From the NCBI RefSeq assembly GCF_018991925.1, contig NW_024720773.1, forward strand, positions 859,661 to 923,660: DNA of 64,000 nt, in the 5' to 3' direction. The translations under genes and the position numbers were made by a program. Shown one piece after another: positions 46,318 to 63,591 of this stretch; the stretch's first letter is position 1; each line of letters opens with the position of its first letter. The DNA comes from Homarus americanus. Taxonomy: Eukaryota > Arthropoda > Malacostraca > Decapoda > Nephropidae. The notes below the pieces were generated by a model that saw only the letters and a list, made by a program, of their open reading frames with translations, did not search any database and was not told the DNA's origin.

Positions 46318-48104
46318 TTATTTAAGTAGAGGTGGATCATCAGGATCAATGGTGGAAGAAGGTGAAGCAGTGGTGGTTGGTGGAGAGGTGCGTGGCTGGG
46401 AGGAGGCGCGTGGCCGGGAGGAGGCGCGTGGCCGGAAGGAGGCGCGTGGCCGGAAGGAGGTGCGTGGCCTGGAGGTGGCGCACGACCAGGAGGTGGCAGG
46501 TGGCGAGGTGGCAGGGGACTGGGAAGAGGAGGATGGAGCGGCGGCGGTAGTAGCTGGTTCTTTCTTAAAAAACATGGTGATTGATAGTTGTTTCCTCTTG
46601 GCTTTAAGGTCTTTAAAAATTTCCTGGTAGGGAAACAATACCTGGTTGATTCCTCGGACCATCTTAAGGCTGTTTTCCATGGAAGGGTCGTGGTCAACAA
46701 CGAAATCATTCACCGTCTTTACCCGACGAAGTGGCTCACCAATACTGTCCAAGCTCCAACCTTCTTTTTGTAATTCCATAATGTGTTCCTCTTCATCTTC
46801 CTTGGCACATTTACCAACTCTTCCAAATCCTCTTCTGTCAGTTCCTCTCCATGCCCATCAATCAGCTCTTCCACGTCTTCAGCAGCCATGTCCACAAACC
46901 CCTCACCACCCAACTGACGTGCAACACTCACAATGTCATTCACATCCTTTACTACGGACGGAAATCCCTGGAAGTTATTCACACATTCAGGCCATAAGGT
47001 GTGCCAACAAGCAGTCACTTTCTCTGGTTTGAGTTCATTGAATGATTCACTGATGTTGGTAATGAAGTCCACAATGTTGTACTCCTTCCAACAATTGCTA
47101 ACATCAAGGTCAGGGTCTTCATCCATGGCACTACGGATACAACCAAAAGAGCGGCATGTACAATATGCCTTGAAGGTGCGTATTACACCCTGATCGAGAG
47201 GCTGAATAAGAGCAGTGGTGTTAGGAGGTAGGAACACCATCTGGATGGCTAAACTGTAAACTTTCTGGGTGGCCTGGTGGCTTGTTTATCAATAATAACT
47301 CCTTGAATTCCATCTTCTTGGAAGCAAAGTATTTTCCATTTCTGGGACGAAGCATTTATGAAACCAGTCCAGGAATGCTTGCCAAGTTACCCAAGCCCTT
47401 TTGTTGGATTGCCAAAACACTTTGCAAAAGGTTCATGTTTTTACCCTTTAAAGCCTTCGGGTTTGCTGAGCGGTAAAGCTAGCCAGGCTTGATCATGTGA
47501 TTCATCGGCATTTAACACTTGCTTTGGTCTATAGACTTTCTCATCTATTATTTTCTTCAGCTTGGTAGGAAATGTACCTGCAGCTGTAAGGTCAGTTGAT
47601 GCGGCCTCCCCAGTCAGTTTCACATTATGGAGCAAAAATCTTTTCTTAAAATTTTTTAACCAACCTTTACTGGCACTGTAAGTTGGTTCAGTCACTGCAC
47701 TAGCCCCTTCACCACCTGCTGACTCGTAAAAATGAGCATAAAATCTCTTAGCCTTTTCACGAATCTTGTTGCTGTCGATCGGAACATTTTTGAGGTGCTG
47801 GTCTTCAATCCAAATGTTCAGTGCTTTCTCAGTTTTCACTATGTTCTTGTCACGAAAAACCCGTGCCACTTTAGCACTTGTAGGAGCACTCGCTTGAACA
47901 GTATCATGAATTGCTCGTTTTTTTTCTTTTTTTATGTAGCACAATGTGAATTCGTTCACATGAAACAACTGACCAACCACGGTAGCACACCCCTCCTTTA
48001 ACTTGTCTAATAATTTTCTTTGCCAAGGTTGTCACTGACTTTTGCCTTTTATGTTTCACTCCACAAGCATCACTAGCACTGACATTAGGAAGTCATTTTG
48101 GAGC
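46318..48104 (-). pseudogene. Tigger transposase with PIP box, frameshifted
   Basis: Reads on the minus strand from near ATG 48,104. The N-terminus (KRQKSVTTLAKKIIRQ) has a stop and a frame break. From about 47,950 it continues with CENP-B-type DNA-binding domain sequence (KVARVFRDKNIVKTEKALNI, WLKNFKKRFLLHNVKLTGEA), then VLNADES at the first catalytic Asp. The DDE middle (47,240-47,440) is decayed. The next open part has FLPPNTTALIQPLDQGVIRT, with the third acidic residue, and VEELIDGHGEELTEEDLEEL. The last frame gives VNDFVVDHDPSMENSLKMVR, then KRKQLSITMFFKK: QLSITMFF (46,567-46,590) is a full PIP-box match. The tail has six-residue repeats (RPRASS/RPRTSF). All domains of a Tigger transposase are represented, but it cannot be translated as one protein. 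Confidence 0.88.
46385..46505 (-). repeat. 18-bp tandem repeat in the Tigger tail
   Basis: About five units of an 18-bp block containing GGCCGGGAGGAGGCGCGT on the plus strand, read as RPRASS or RPRTSF on the minus strand. It starts about 30 codons after the PIP box. Confidence 0.8.
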
Positions 48105-48650
48105 CATTTTCTCAAAGAAACACGAAAGTTTTGAGAGTATGACACGGGATGCTACGTCACGGGTACTGGGTGAGGACAAACAAAGCGGGATGAGATGCCA
48201 CAGTCGCGTGGGGTGACTTACTGCACTGCGGGAGAAGGCTCGCATGCCAGCCACCAGAGCTGCCAGCTGCTTACCACGAATCGTAAAGCAGCGGATGGAA
48301 AGGGTCTACTGTGCTGTGCAGTACCATAAAGATAAAAATAAGAACAAATAAGTGTAGGAGTATATTGTATGTGGAAGACGAAAGTTTATCTGGGTGCAGA
48401 GGGGAGGGGGGTAGAACATGTGGATGGCTCCCAATCCCAAGAACATTTTAACACATTTTTATGCATTTTTGCCACAATTCTCATATCATTTAGGATCATT
48501 TGGTGCCAGGTTGATAAAATATTATACTAAAAGAATCAACTCTCCTGAAAAAAGAATCTCACACTGAACACCATGAGTCATTTGTTTACAAAGAGCAAAC
48601 AGCTGATCGGCTTACCACAATGTCTGTCTTCAACACCTTCGTAAATTAAT
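48105..48650. other. 5' non-coding region of the minus-strand Tigger copy
   Basis: A moderately GC-rich stretch just upstream of the ATG (48,110-48,300) with TACGTCACGGG, a CRE half-site. Further right AT-rich. No other gene. Confidence 0.4.
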
Positions 48651-48939
48651 ACAGTACAGGTAGTTCTGCTATAACGCGATAGTAGTGTTCTTGTAAAACA
48701 TCGTGTTATAGAAATTCGTGTAATAGAAATAACAGGGCTTATGGAGAAAATAGGGTTAGGTGCAGATTACTCCAAATCGAAAAAAAATTTCGTAGTTAGC
48801 CTAACACAAAGGATAGCAGTCTAAATAAATGTTACATTCATATCTAATAATGAAATCATACAGTAAATGTTACACTTTACCTTGAAAAAATATGAATATA
48901 ACTTGATGGGGGATAAGGGTGATGTTGAGGCTGAGGAGT

Positions 48940-49041
48940 CATGAAACATCAAGCTTTTCTTCAAGTGTCATAGCCTTTCTTTTACGATCACCACCGGAAA
49001 TGCGATCACCAGAGTGCTTCCCAGAGATATTCTTCTTTTCC
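48940..49041 (-). pseudogene. Tigger transposase N-terminal fragment
   Basis: On the minus strand, MEKKNISGKHSGDRISGGDR then KRKAMTLEEKLDV is followed by a stop. This is the very start of a Tigger transposase, entering its CENP-B-type helix-turn-helix (MTLEEKLDIIKR is usual). Nothing of the rest of the gene lies behind it. Confidence 0.8.
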
Positions 49042-49567
49042 ATAGTCACAAAAGTGGAGAAACAGTAATCAGAATTCACTGAGGACACTTAAAAACTTCA
49101 CGTGTTTCAAACAAAGTGTGGAGTAAACAAAGCGCGCGGGTCTAAAACGCTATGTATTTTGTTTTTCTCTTATTTAAAACTTTACATTTTACATATACTG
49201 TACAGGTATACTGTATACATAAATATTACATAAATTATTTCTGAAATTCTTCACAAACAAAACACATAAATCAATTGAACATGTGATGTCGAACGTGAAC
49301 TGTAAACACTGCATAACCCCGCGCCAAGCCACAATGTACAGTACACTTTAAACGCTACTTATTTTGTTTTTCTCTCTTATTTAAAATTTTACAATTTACA
49401 TATACTGTACAGGTATTTCTTCACAAACAAAACACATAAATCAATTGAACAAGTGATGTCGAACGTGAACTGTAAACATTGAGCCAAGCCACAACACTGT
49501 ACAGTACACTTTAACACTTTAAACGCTACGTATTTAGTTTTTCTCTTTTATTTAAATTTTTACAATT

Positions 49568-49671
<104 letters not shown>

Positions 49672-49689
49672 AATTGTAATTTACATATT

Positions 49690-50420
49690 ATTCATATTAT
49701 GCTAGAGCGCCCACAAAACATGAGAAACGTTTGAGTCCCCCAGTAGAGATGGCCGTTCTCTATCCACTCCAGGATGTCCTAGTCCTCCGTTTTCTTTTTG
49801 TGTACTCGCTCAAGGACTCAAGTATTTCTGTATATGACACAGGATGATAAGGGAATTTGAATTTATTTGTTTATTTATTTATATATAATATACTGTACAG
49901 TAATATATTAAATATACTGCAAGTATTTTCTTTAATTTATATACGTGTTTCGCGAAAAAGGGAGGCTACATTTATGGTGATTGTTAAGGACCAAACTCCG
50001 AATCCATGACGTGACTTCTGTTCATTATTTATATCCTAAATTTACCACTGTAGGTAGTTTCAAGAATTAATGCAGTCATTTACTGAATATTCTTTGCAAA
50101 AAAATAAATTTTAAATGAATTATTTATAAGAGATAAGTATTATGATCAGTAAATATACAGATATGCATTACTGACCACCTCCGAACACAAGGACGGCTAA
50201 AAATAGCCACAGGCGGTCACAGTCAAGGTCACTTTCCCTTTCTTGTCACTGGCAAATGGGGGTGGGGGGGGATGATAATAGCAGCTGTGTTTATTACGGT
50301 ATGTTAGACTGGTTTATAATACATTTTTATTATTTTAATATACCGGTAATCTTCATTTTAATCCAGCTTACCAAACGTAAGTTTCAGTATAAAATAATTA
50401 GTGGTACTGTAGGACCTTGT
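49690..50420. other. Unassigned AT-rich sequence
   Basis: No ORF with recognisable content. A G-rich run occurs at 50,258-50,270. Confidence 0.3.
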
Positions 50421-50917
50421 GAGTGGTTTACTGTATACATAAATATTACATAAATTATTTCTGCAATTCTTCACAAACAAAACACATAAATCAATTGAAT
50501 ATGTGATGTCGAACGTGAACTGTAAACACTGTGTGTGATGTAGAGAGAGCGCGGGTGTAAAACACTATGTAATTTGATTTTCTCTTTTATGTAAAATTTT
50601 ACAATTTACATATAATATGTAGGTATACTGTATACATAAATATTACATACATTATTTCTGCAATTGTTCACAAACAAAACACATAACTCAATTGAACATG
50701 TGATGTCGAACGTGAACTGAAGCCACAACAACCGTTCGAGTGGAATCGCGTTAGAGCAAACGAGTTCGCGTTTTACACCAAGCCAGTCACTGTTACCACT
50801 TCACATCATACGTGTGTGCTTGTTTTTGCTCTAAAACTGTACTCTAACCATTCGAAATGGCTTCTAAGTGCCCATCAAGTGCTACTGAAGAGGCAATGTA
50901 AGACCATTACCCTTGCT

Positions 50918-51448
50918 ATGAAAATGGATGTATTAACCCGATTTGAAAAAGGGGAACGTGCTGTGGACATAGCCGCTGTGCTTGGTCTAACCCCCACAAC
51001 GGTGCGCACTATCCGGACCATCGCTGACAAGATTAAGGTTAGTGATGGAAGTGGCTCTTCTCTGAGTGCTACTAAGACGACTCGTACTAGAAGCACTGTG
51101 ATAGAGAAGGTGGAAAAGATGCTGACAATGTGGATGGAGAACCAGAATCAATGCAATGCCCCTGTGAGCCTTATGGTTATCCAGCATAACGCCAGATCCT
51201 TGTTTGATGACATGAAGGAAACAGAGGGTGAAGGATCGAAGGAAGAGACCTTTACGGCCAGCCGAGGATGGTTTCAACGATTTAAGCATCAGGATAACTC
51301 CCACAACAAAAAGATGACTGGTGAAGCTGCCATTTCAGATATGGTTGCTGACGAGACATTCCCGCCAACAACAGAGGAGGAGCAAGCAGCGGTGGAAGAA
51401 CCCCAGTCAGAGCAGGAGGAGGAGAAGGCAGCCGGGGAGTCCCAGTGA
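50918..51448 (+). CDS. Tigger DNA-binding-domain-only ORF, 176 codons
   Basis: Open from ATG 50,918: MKMDVLTRFEKGERAVDIAA, then VLGLTPTTVRTIRTIADKIK (helix-turn-helix), a linker, EKVEKMLTMWMENQNQ and FTASRGWFQRFKHQDNSHNK with KKMTGEAAISDM, the CENP-B-type second DNA-binding part. At the point where QVFNADETG should start the DDE domain, the frame goes directly into an acidic tail (PPTTEEEQAAVEEPQSEQEE) and stop. The likely native ATG is 50,857 (MASKCPSSATEEAM), one frame away, so a small frameshift lies near 50,895. The catalytic domain was removed by an in-frame internal deletion. It may act as a DNA-binding competitor if expressed. Confidence 0.6.
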   Translation: MKMDVLTRFEKGERAVDIAAVLGLTPTTVRTIRTIADKIKVSDGSGSSLSATKTTRTRSTVIEKVEKMLTMWMENQNQCNAPVSLMVIQHNARSLFDDMKETEGEGSKEETFTASRGWFQRFKHQDNSHNKKMTGEAAISDMVADETFPPTTEEEQAAVEEPQSEQEEEKAAGESQ

Positions 51449-51623
51449 CTCACCATCCTAAACCTCTCCCACCCTCCTCCTCCCCTCCCGCCATCTTCCT
51501 CCTTCGCTCCACTATCCACCACACACTCGCTCTACCACCTCCGCCCATCAGTGATTACCAATACAAATTTAGTACTGTAGTTCTATATAATATTTTCTAT
51601 AGAAATGGCAATGATTTTCTGTA
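51449..51623 (+). other. 3' region of the truncated Tigger gene
   Basis: Pyrimidine-rich at 51,449-51,550, with CCACCACACACTCGCTC. Comparable to the pyrimidine block at 23,600-23,690. Confidence 0.4.
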
Positions 51624-52366
51624 CAGTCATGCACTGGTTAACGTCCGACTGAACAACGTCCGACTGAACAACGTCCGATCGCATATACGTCCGTGGCCAA
51701 CCCCCCAAAAAAAAAAACGTGATGCCTGCTGGACCACCACTCCACGACCCCCTGATGGAGACATGATGATCTTCCCCATACTGGTCAGATATTATGTGTT
51801 AAAGGAATATGCTTCCTTACTTAGGCTTTTTTTAAGCATTTGCCTACAGGTGAAATGTTAGCCTACATCTATTGAGGATAAAATCTTTCAACTACAAATT
51901 GACAATAACATATTTGCTGTAATCAGACATATCTAGTTGCCTCAACAATTGCAACCCCAGTTGCAATTGGGGTTGCAATTTCAAATTCTGTGGCATTACT
52001 AAAAATAGTAAAGTTTCTGGTGCACTCTAAGATTAAGAGAGAAAACGGAGGACTCAGGCGTCCTGATGTGAGAGAAAACAGACTCGTATGACGGGGACCA
52101 AATAAAAAAAGCATAGCTACATGTTTTGTGGACTACAGTATTAAGCGTACCCTTTTCATCACTTTGTAATAAACCTAGCCATGCCTATGTGTGTTTATGA
52201 TATTTACCATAACATTATATATATATTTAGTGGGTCTAAATGGTCGTAAAATGGGAAACTTGGGGTTGGGTCTTGGGTAAATGAACCAATTAGAATAAAT
52301 CCCATAGGTTCTGTACTTTCGTTATCGGCGGGGCCCCAATTAGGCACGATAACCAAGGGATGACTG
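51624..52366. mobile_element. Tigger-type non-autonomous element, 743 bp
   Basis: Ends CAGTCATGCACTGGTTAACG and CGATAACCAAGGGATGACTG form imperfect inverted repeats, flanked by TA. The start contains three short copies of CGTCCGACTGAACAA. No coding capacity. It was inserted just behind the truncated Tigger gene. Confidence 0.85.
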
Positions 52367-53450
52367 TACTGTACTGTATATACTTGTGACACTGGCCAGT
52401 TGCTTCTGGTGTTATGGTACAGGGGTACCAAGTGACAGCACTAGGATCCCGCTTCCTCAATCAAGGAATAAACAATTAAAATTTAAATTGAAAAAAAAAA
52501 AAAAAATCAAATAAATTACTATCTTACAAGAATCCCTCCAATGTAAGTTATATTCACCCAGGTCGTTTGGGTGGAAAATTATGAGAAGAGCTTAGTCACT
52601 CTTAAGTAATGATAAATAAACACGCAGGCAAGCCTTCAGCGCCAATTGTCAAATCTTATCTCAAATAAATAAACAAACAAACGCGAGACATTCTGTCACC
52701 TCACCTCCCCCCCCCCTCTTCCCACCCTCCTCGTGTTCAAGACAAAAGATTGGTGATTTCTTTGTTTATTTTATATAATATCTCAGACTAAAGTTAGGAT
52801 AATGTAATTTGCGTTGCTGAAATCCTTGCAAGACAGAGATTAATTTAAATATAAGCATCATATATTTTGCTCGAGATATAAAAAATGTAGTACATTAGTG
52901 TACAATACTGTAGTACATTTTATAAAAAGTTTTTCAACTGTATTTTTGGGTAGATTTACATAAATTTCTTCATTTATTTTCATCCATTAAATGCGCACAC
53001 CATACTAAAAGAAACGTAAAATAAATTAGTGCAAAGCTGGAGTGCACATGTACTAATTTGATTACGGTACTAAAATTGTTATGTCTAGTGCGAATTACAA
53101 CATGTTTATATTCAAATAAATCAGTATCTTACAAGAATCCCAGCTATGTTAATTATATTTTCCTAGGTCATATCACTGGCATTTTAAAATGAGAGAAGCT
53201 TAGTAGGACTGTTAAATAAACACACAGAGACCTTCAATAAATCCGATCAAGCTAACTCTTACCCCCCCCAACCTTCGGCTGCGCGGAGTTGGCCAGTCCC
53301 AGCCAGGCTTTAGGCTATAGTTTTATCTATATAATATCTTAGATCAAAGTTAGGAGATTATAATTTGCATTGCTGAATCCTTTTGCAAGACAGCCAAAAA
53401 ATTTGAAAATAAACGCTATATATTTTGCTCAAGAGATAAAATTGTTGTAC
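52367..53450. repeat. AT-rich repeats of the Tigger-element interior family
   Basis: Shares TTGCAAGACAG and AATATAAGCATCATATATTT with 5,600-6,290. Contains an A tract at 52,491-52,506 and a C-rich stretch at 52,705-52,735. No gene. Confidence 0.65.
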
Positions 53451-53550
53451 NNNNNNNNNNNNNNNNNNNNNNNNNNNNNNNNNNNNNNNNNNNNNNNNNN
53501 NNNNNNNNNNNNNNNNNNNNNNNNNNNNNNNNNNNNNNNNNNNNNNNNNN
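53451..53550. other. Assembly gap (N run)
   Basis: Exactly 100 Ns between two AT-rich repeat copies. Confidence 0.99.
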
Positions 53551-55877
<2,327 letters not shown>

Positions 55878-56086
55878 TCAGAAATTTTCAGAGTAATTTC
55901 AAATGCCGCCATAGTGATACTGGCGTTCAGGTCATCTGAGGGGAGGGCGCTGCCTCTTTCGTGCTTGAGACTGCGGAACTAGGCCTATATGTAAATGTAA
56001 TTTAGCGAATTAATAATGACGATTCATGAAGTTAAGGACTATTATTGAATTTGAAAGTTATAGATGGTTTAGCAGTCTGAATAATG

Positions 56087-57615
56087 TTACAGTTGTCCCA
56101 AGGAATTCGGTAAATATCACGTGGGACCAAGCTAACGCCTTGAGGAGCCGCAGCGCTGGCTAGGCCTAGTCCGGGAAGCATTCACAGAGACAAGGCGTTC
56201 ATGTCAGAAATAGTCACGTGGCCTGGTCACCTGTTTGGCGCTATTGCAGTATAACAAGTAAATCTCATTCGATCTCAGACAGGGGTTAGATAGGGCGGTG
56301 ATAAAGTAAACTAGAGCTAACAGTGAGTTCATTTCAGGGTCGTCCGGAAACCCTTGACTGGAGTTGATTGGAGTTGACGGGAGTTGACTGCGAGGTTGAC
56401 TGCCGTTTGAGACTGCCGTTGATGATTGAGGGGTGGGTTGCCATTTGGACCGATCGGTGTGGCCTGTCATTTTAGCGGAGGTAGAAAAGGATCTCTGAGT
56501 GAGCAGGTGCTCCGACCTACTGTGCGGGACCAGCATCAGCAGTGGGTGATCAGTTCTTACCACTCCGGTGCACAACCATGTCGAGCAGCTAGTGGAAACC
56601 CTCTTGCTAGCAGGGAAGCTAAAGTTTCTCTCAACTGCGCAAGGTCTGATTGGCTCACTCTCTTCCTGCCCATGGGCGCACTGGGAGTACACTGAGGCTA
56701 TCTGAGTATATTAATGGTCACACACTGAGACCGTGAGTCCTGAGACTCTAGGGAGATACCTAGAGAGAACATTTTATCTTCCTTATCACGGTGTAGTTAA
56801 CACCATTCCTCAGACTGATATTATCTTGGCGTGTGTAGTTTAATATTTCTTAAATAATTTTGATAGTAGTGTTTTTTGAATGTTTGTGCCATTAAGTTGG
56901 AACCAAAGTGATACTGTGATTTGATTCTTTTAATGCCTATAATTCTTCATAATTCTGATCTCAGGTATAACCTTGTTCCCCAGAGCAGTGGTTGGAGTTA
57001 GGTTGAAGTGTACTGTTGGGGTGCTATAATTTTGTTGAGTGATATTATTTTGCTGAAAGCCCTTAAGGCCTATTCATTGTAGAGTAATTAATTTCTTATA
57101 TTTTATTACCATTCCTCAGTGACTGATATTATTTTGTTGAAAACCCTTAAGGCCTGTTCATTGTGGAGTGTTTAATTTCTTATTTTTAGTACCATTTCTA
57201 AGTGACTGATATTATTTTGTGAAAGCCTTAAGGCCTGTTCGTGGGGTGACAACATTTCTTGATACTAAATTTATTGTTGCCTGTGTTTCTAATAATTTCT
57301 ATATCATTTATATTTTTATTCCCCAAGTAGTGTGTTTAAGTTTAAGTTAAGAGAGTTGCATATTGGTGTACCATTATTTGATTGTGTTTGTAGTGTTGGA
57401 GAATATAAGGTGTCTAAATTTTACAGTGTCTCATTCATCCCAGTCTCTGGGCGCTATCCTTCCACAGGTCACGGACAGTTCATTTTGTAATGTAGATTTA
57501 AGTGTTCTTGTGCTGGTTAGGGATTTTTCTCAAAAGGCGCTTCCTGCCTTTACCATCTATTAAATTTTAATAAACCCCAAGTCAAGTGAAATTAAGTCCA
57601 GCAAATTCCGACGGT

Positions 57616-57617
<2 letters not shown>
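56087..57617 (+). repeat. Possible long LTR (about 1.5 kb)
   Basis: Begins TGTTACAGTTG and ends CCGACGGTTACA, giving TGTTA...TAACA-like complementary termini. It is more GC-rich than its neighbours in the first 700 bp and has AATAAA near 57,569. The second half contains repeats of a block with GACTGATATTATTTTG and CCTTAAGGCCT (about 57,034, 57,122 and 57,200). No protein is encoded and no internal retrotransposon region follows, so it would be a solo LTR. No target duplication is seen, so the call is tentative. Confidence 0.35.

Positions 57618-57701
<84 letters not shown>
57618..57701. repeat. (TA)n array
   Basis: About 84 bp between the putative LTR and a family B interior. Confidence 0.95.
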
Positions 57702-61167
<3,466 letters not shown>

Positions 61168-61734
61168 TATATATAATTCCATAGATATGACCGGGGAGAA
61201 TATAATTTACATTGCTGGAATTTTTATAAGATAGTGATTAATTTGAATATAAACAAGCTATAACTTGCAATGGACAAAAACATTTTAGTACCTTTATAAT
61301 TTTGTACATGTACATTCCAGGTTTGCACTGAGGTCATTTATTTCTTTTACGTTTATTTTAGTATGGTGTGTGCATTTAAATGAATGACAATAAATGAAGA
61401 AATTTATGTAAATCTACCCAAAAATACAGTTGAAAAACTTTACATTATAAAATGCACTAAACTAATGTACAGTACAGTACTAAAATTTTTATCTCTTGTG
61501 CAAAATATATGACGTTTATATTAAAATTATTCGCTGTCTTGCAAGGATTCAAGCAATGCAAATTATATTCTCTTAACTTTAGACTGTGATATTATATAAG
61601 ATAAAAATTTAAAGCCTACTACTGTTCAGTTTAACCACCAAACAACCCTTGCTGGGAGGAGGGGAGGGAGGGAAGCAGGGGTGACAGTGACATGTTTGAC
61701 AGTTGGCACGGAGGTGTGAAGTATTAATTGTCTA
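61168..61734. repeat. AT-rich Tigger interior repeat, reverse of 2,640-2,990 type
   Basis: Contains TACATTGCTGGAATTTTTAT, TACCCAAAAATACAGTTGAA and CTTGCAAGGATTCAAGCAAT, reverse of the 5,600-5,990 block. No coding signal. Confidence 0.65.
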
Positions 61735-63252
61735 CAGTGAACCCTCACTTTACGCGGTTAATTCAACCCACAGGGTACCGCGGAAAATGAGAAACGCGTA
61801 AAGTGAACAACATAACATATGGGATTAAATGAAATAGAGACCGGCTGACCCCCAAACTCCACTTTTTCCGACACAATACCTATGTTCTAGTAAAAATAAC
61901 ATCTTAATTTTATGATGGTACATGCACACAATTAATACTTATGAGAAATAGAGAAATACAGTCGCCAAGTTAATGTCCATTCAAATAATGGACTCAACTC
62001 CCTCCCCCTCTTCTCACACTACACTCGCTGGCTCTTCCCTCTCTGAGAAATTTTTGGGGGAAAACCACTAAATTTTAATAAATAATACCTCAAACTAAAG
62101 TTAGGATAATACAATTGACATTGCTGGATTCCTTGTAAGACCAAGAATATTTTGAATATAAATGTCATATATTTTGCACAAAAGATAACATATTTATTCA
62201 GAGTAAACATTAGATCTAAAATTTGTATGTCTAATGCAAAATCTATGATGTTTATATTCAAAATGATCATCAAATTGTAAGAATTCCAGCAATGTAAATT
62301 ATATTCTGGCCGGATAATTTGTATCAATTTTATGAGCTAAAAAAAATATCTTCAATTAATAAAAAAAAAAATATTCTTCACACCGTGCCAGATGGTCGGT
62401 CGGTCCCTCCCTCCCCCCAACCCTCCCTACCACATAAATGTGTGGGAAAACCAGAATATTTACCTTTTTAGTAATAAATAATACCTCAGACTAAAGTTAG
62501 GATAATATAATTGACATTGTTGGATTCCTTGCAAGACCAGGAATATTTTGAATATAAATGTCATATATTTTGCACAAAAGATAACATATTTACTCAGAGG
62601 AAACATTAGATCTAAAATTTGTATGTCTAATGCAAACTCTATGATGTTTATATTCAAAATGATCATCAAATTGTAAGAATTCCAGCAATGTAAATTATAT
62701 TCTGGCCGGATAATTTGTATCAATTTTATGAGCTAAAACAAATATCTTCAATTATTAAAAAAAAAAAAATTCTTCACACCGTGCCAGATGGTCGGTCGGT
62801 CCCTCCCTCCCCCCCAACCCTCCTTACCACATAAATGTGTGGGAAAACCAGAATATTTACCTTTTTAGTAATAAATAATACCTCAGACTAAAGTTAGGAT
62901 AATATAATTGACATTGTTGGATTCCTTGCAAGACCAGGAATATTTTGAATATAAATGTCATATATTTTGCACAAAAGATAACATATTTACTCAGAGGAAA
63001 CATTAGATCTAAAATTTGTATGTCTAATGCGAACTCTATGATGTTTATATTCAAAATGATCATCAAATTGTAAGAATTCCAGCAATGTAAATTATATTCT
63101 GGCCGGATAATTTGTATGAATTTTATGAGCTAAATAAAAGAATTATACTTCACCCGCTTAAAGGGGTACACCCACCGCGGAATGTGAGCATCCGGTTTCA
63201 GCAGGGGTACCGCGTAAACGTGGAAACGCGGAATGTGGGACAGGGTTGACTG
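61735..63252. mobile_element. Family B element with three tandem fold-back modules
   Basis: Starts TA-CAGTGAACCCTCACTTTAC at 61,733 and ends GGGACAGGGTTGACTG-TA at 63,254. The interior has three copies of a unit of about 396 bp (starts of the shared TTGACATTG at 62,115, 62,511 and 62,908). The second and third copies are nearly identical. Each unit contains a fold-back module and a G/C-rich spacer with GGTCGGTCGGTCCCTCCCTC. Confidence 0.8.
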
Positions 63253-63255
63253 TAT

Positions 63256-63590
63256 TTATGTCCTCTAGATTGCGTTTTTGTTTTTTGCTTATAAATTTCA
63301 TAGAAGTGACCAGGGAGAAAATAATTTACATTGCTGGAATTCTTATAAGATAGTGATTAATTTGAATGTAAACATGCCATAGTTTGCACTAGACAAAAAT
63401 TTTAGTAATCATTTTGTACATTATTCTGATTACATGTACAGAACAGCTTTGCCCTTAGGACAGTGTGTGCATGTAAATGAGTTTCAATAAATGAATAAAG
63501 TTACATATATCGAGCCAAAAATAAAAGTTGAAAAACTTTTTGTAGACAGAGCTTGAATGGCTAAATTTTAGAATGACCAATAATTTTAAT
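63256..63590. repeat. Inverted copy of the 2,570-2,930 repeat
   Basis: CAATAAATGAATAAAGTTACA, AAAGTTGAAAAACTTT and TGGCTAAATTTTAGAATGAC are the reverse complements of sequence at 2,575-2,690. No gene. Confidence 0.75.
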
Positions 63591-63591
63591 A

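Noticed and set aside
56204..56692. 162-codon minus-strand ORF
   Set aside because: Overlaps a plus-strand frame and lies in the putative LTR. No similarity to gag, env or other proteins recognised.
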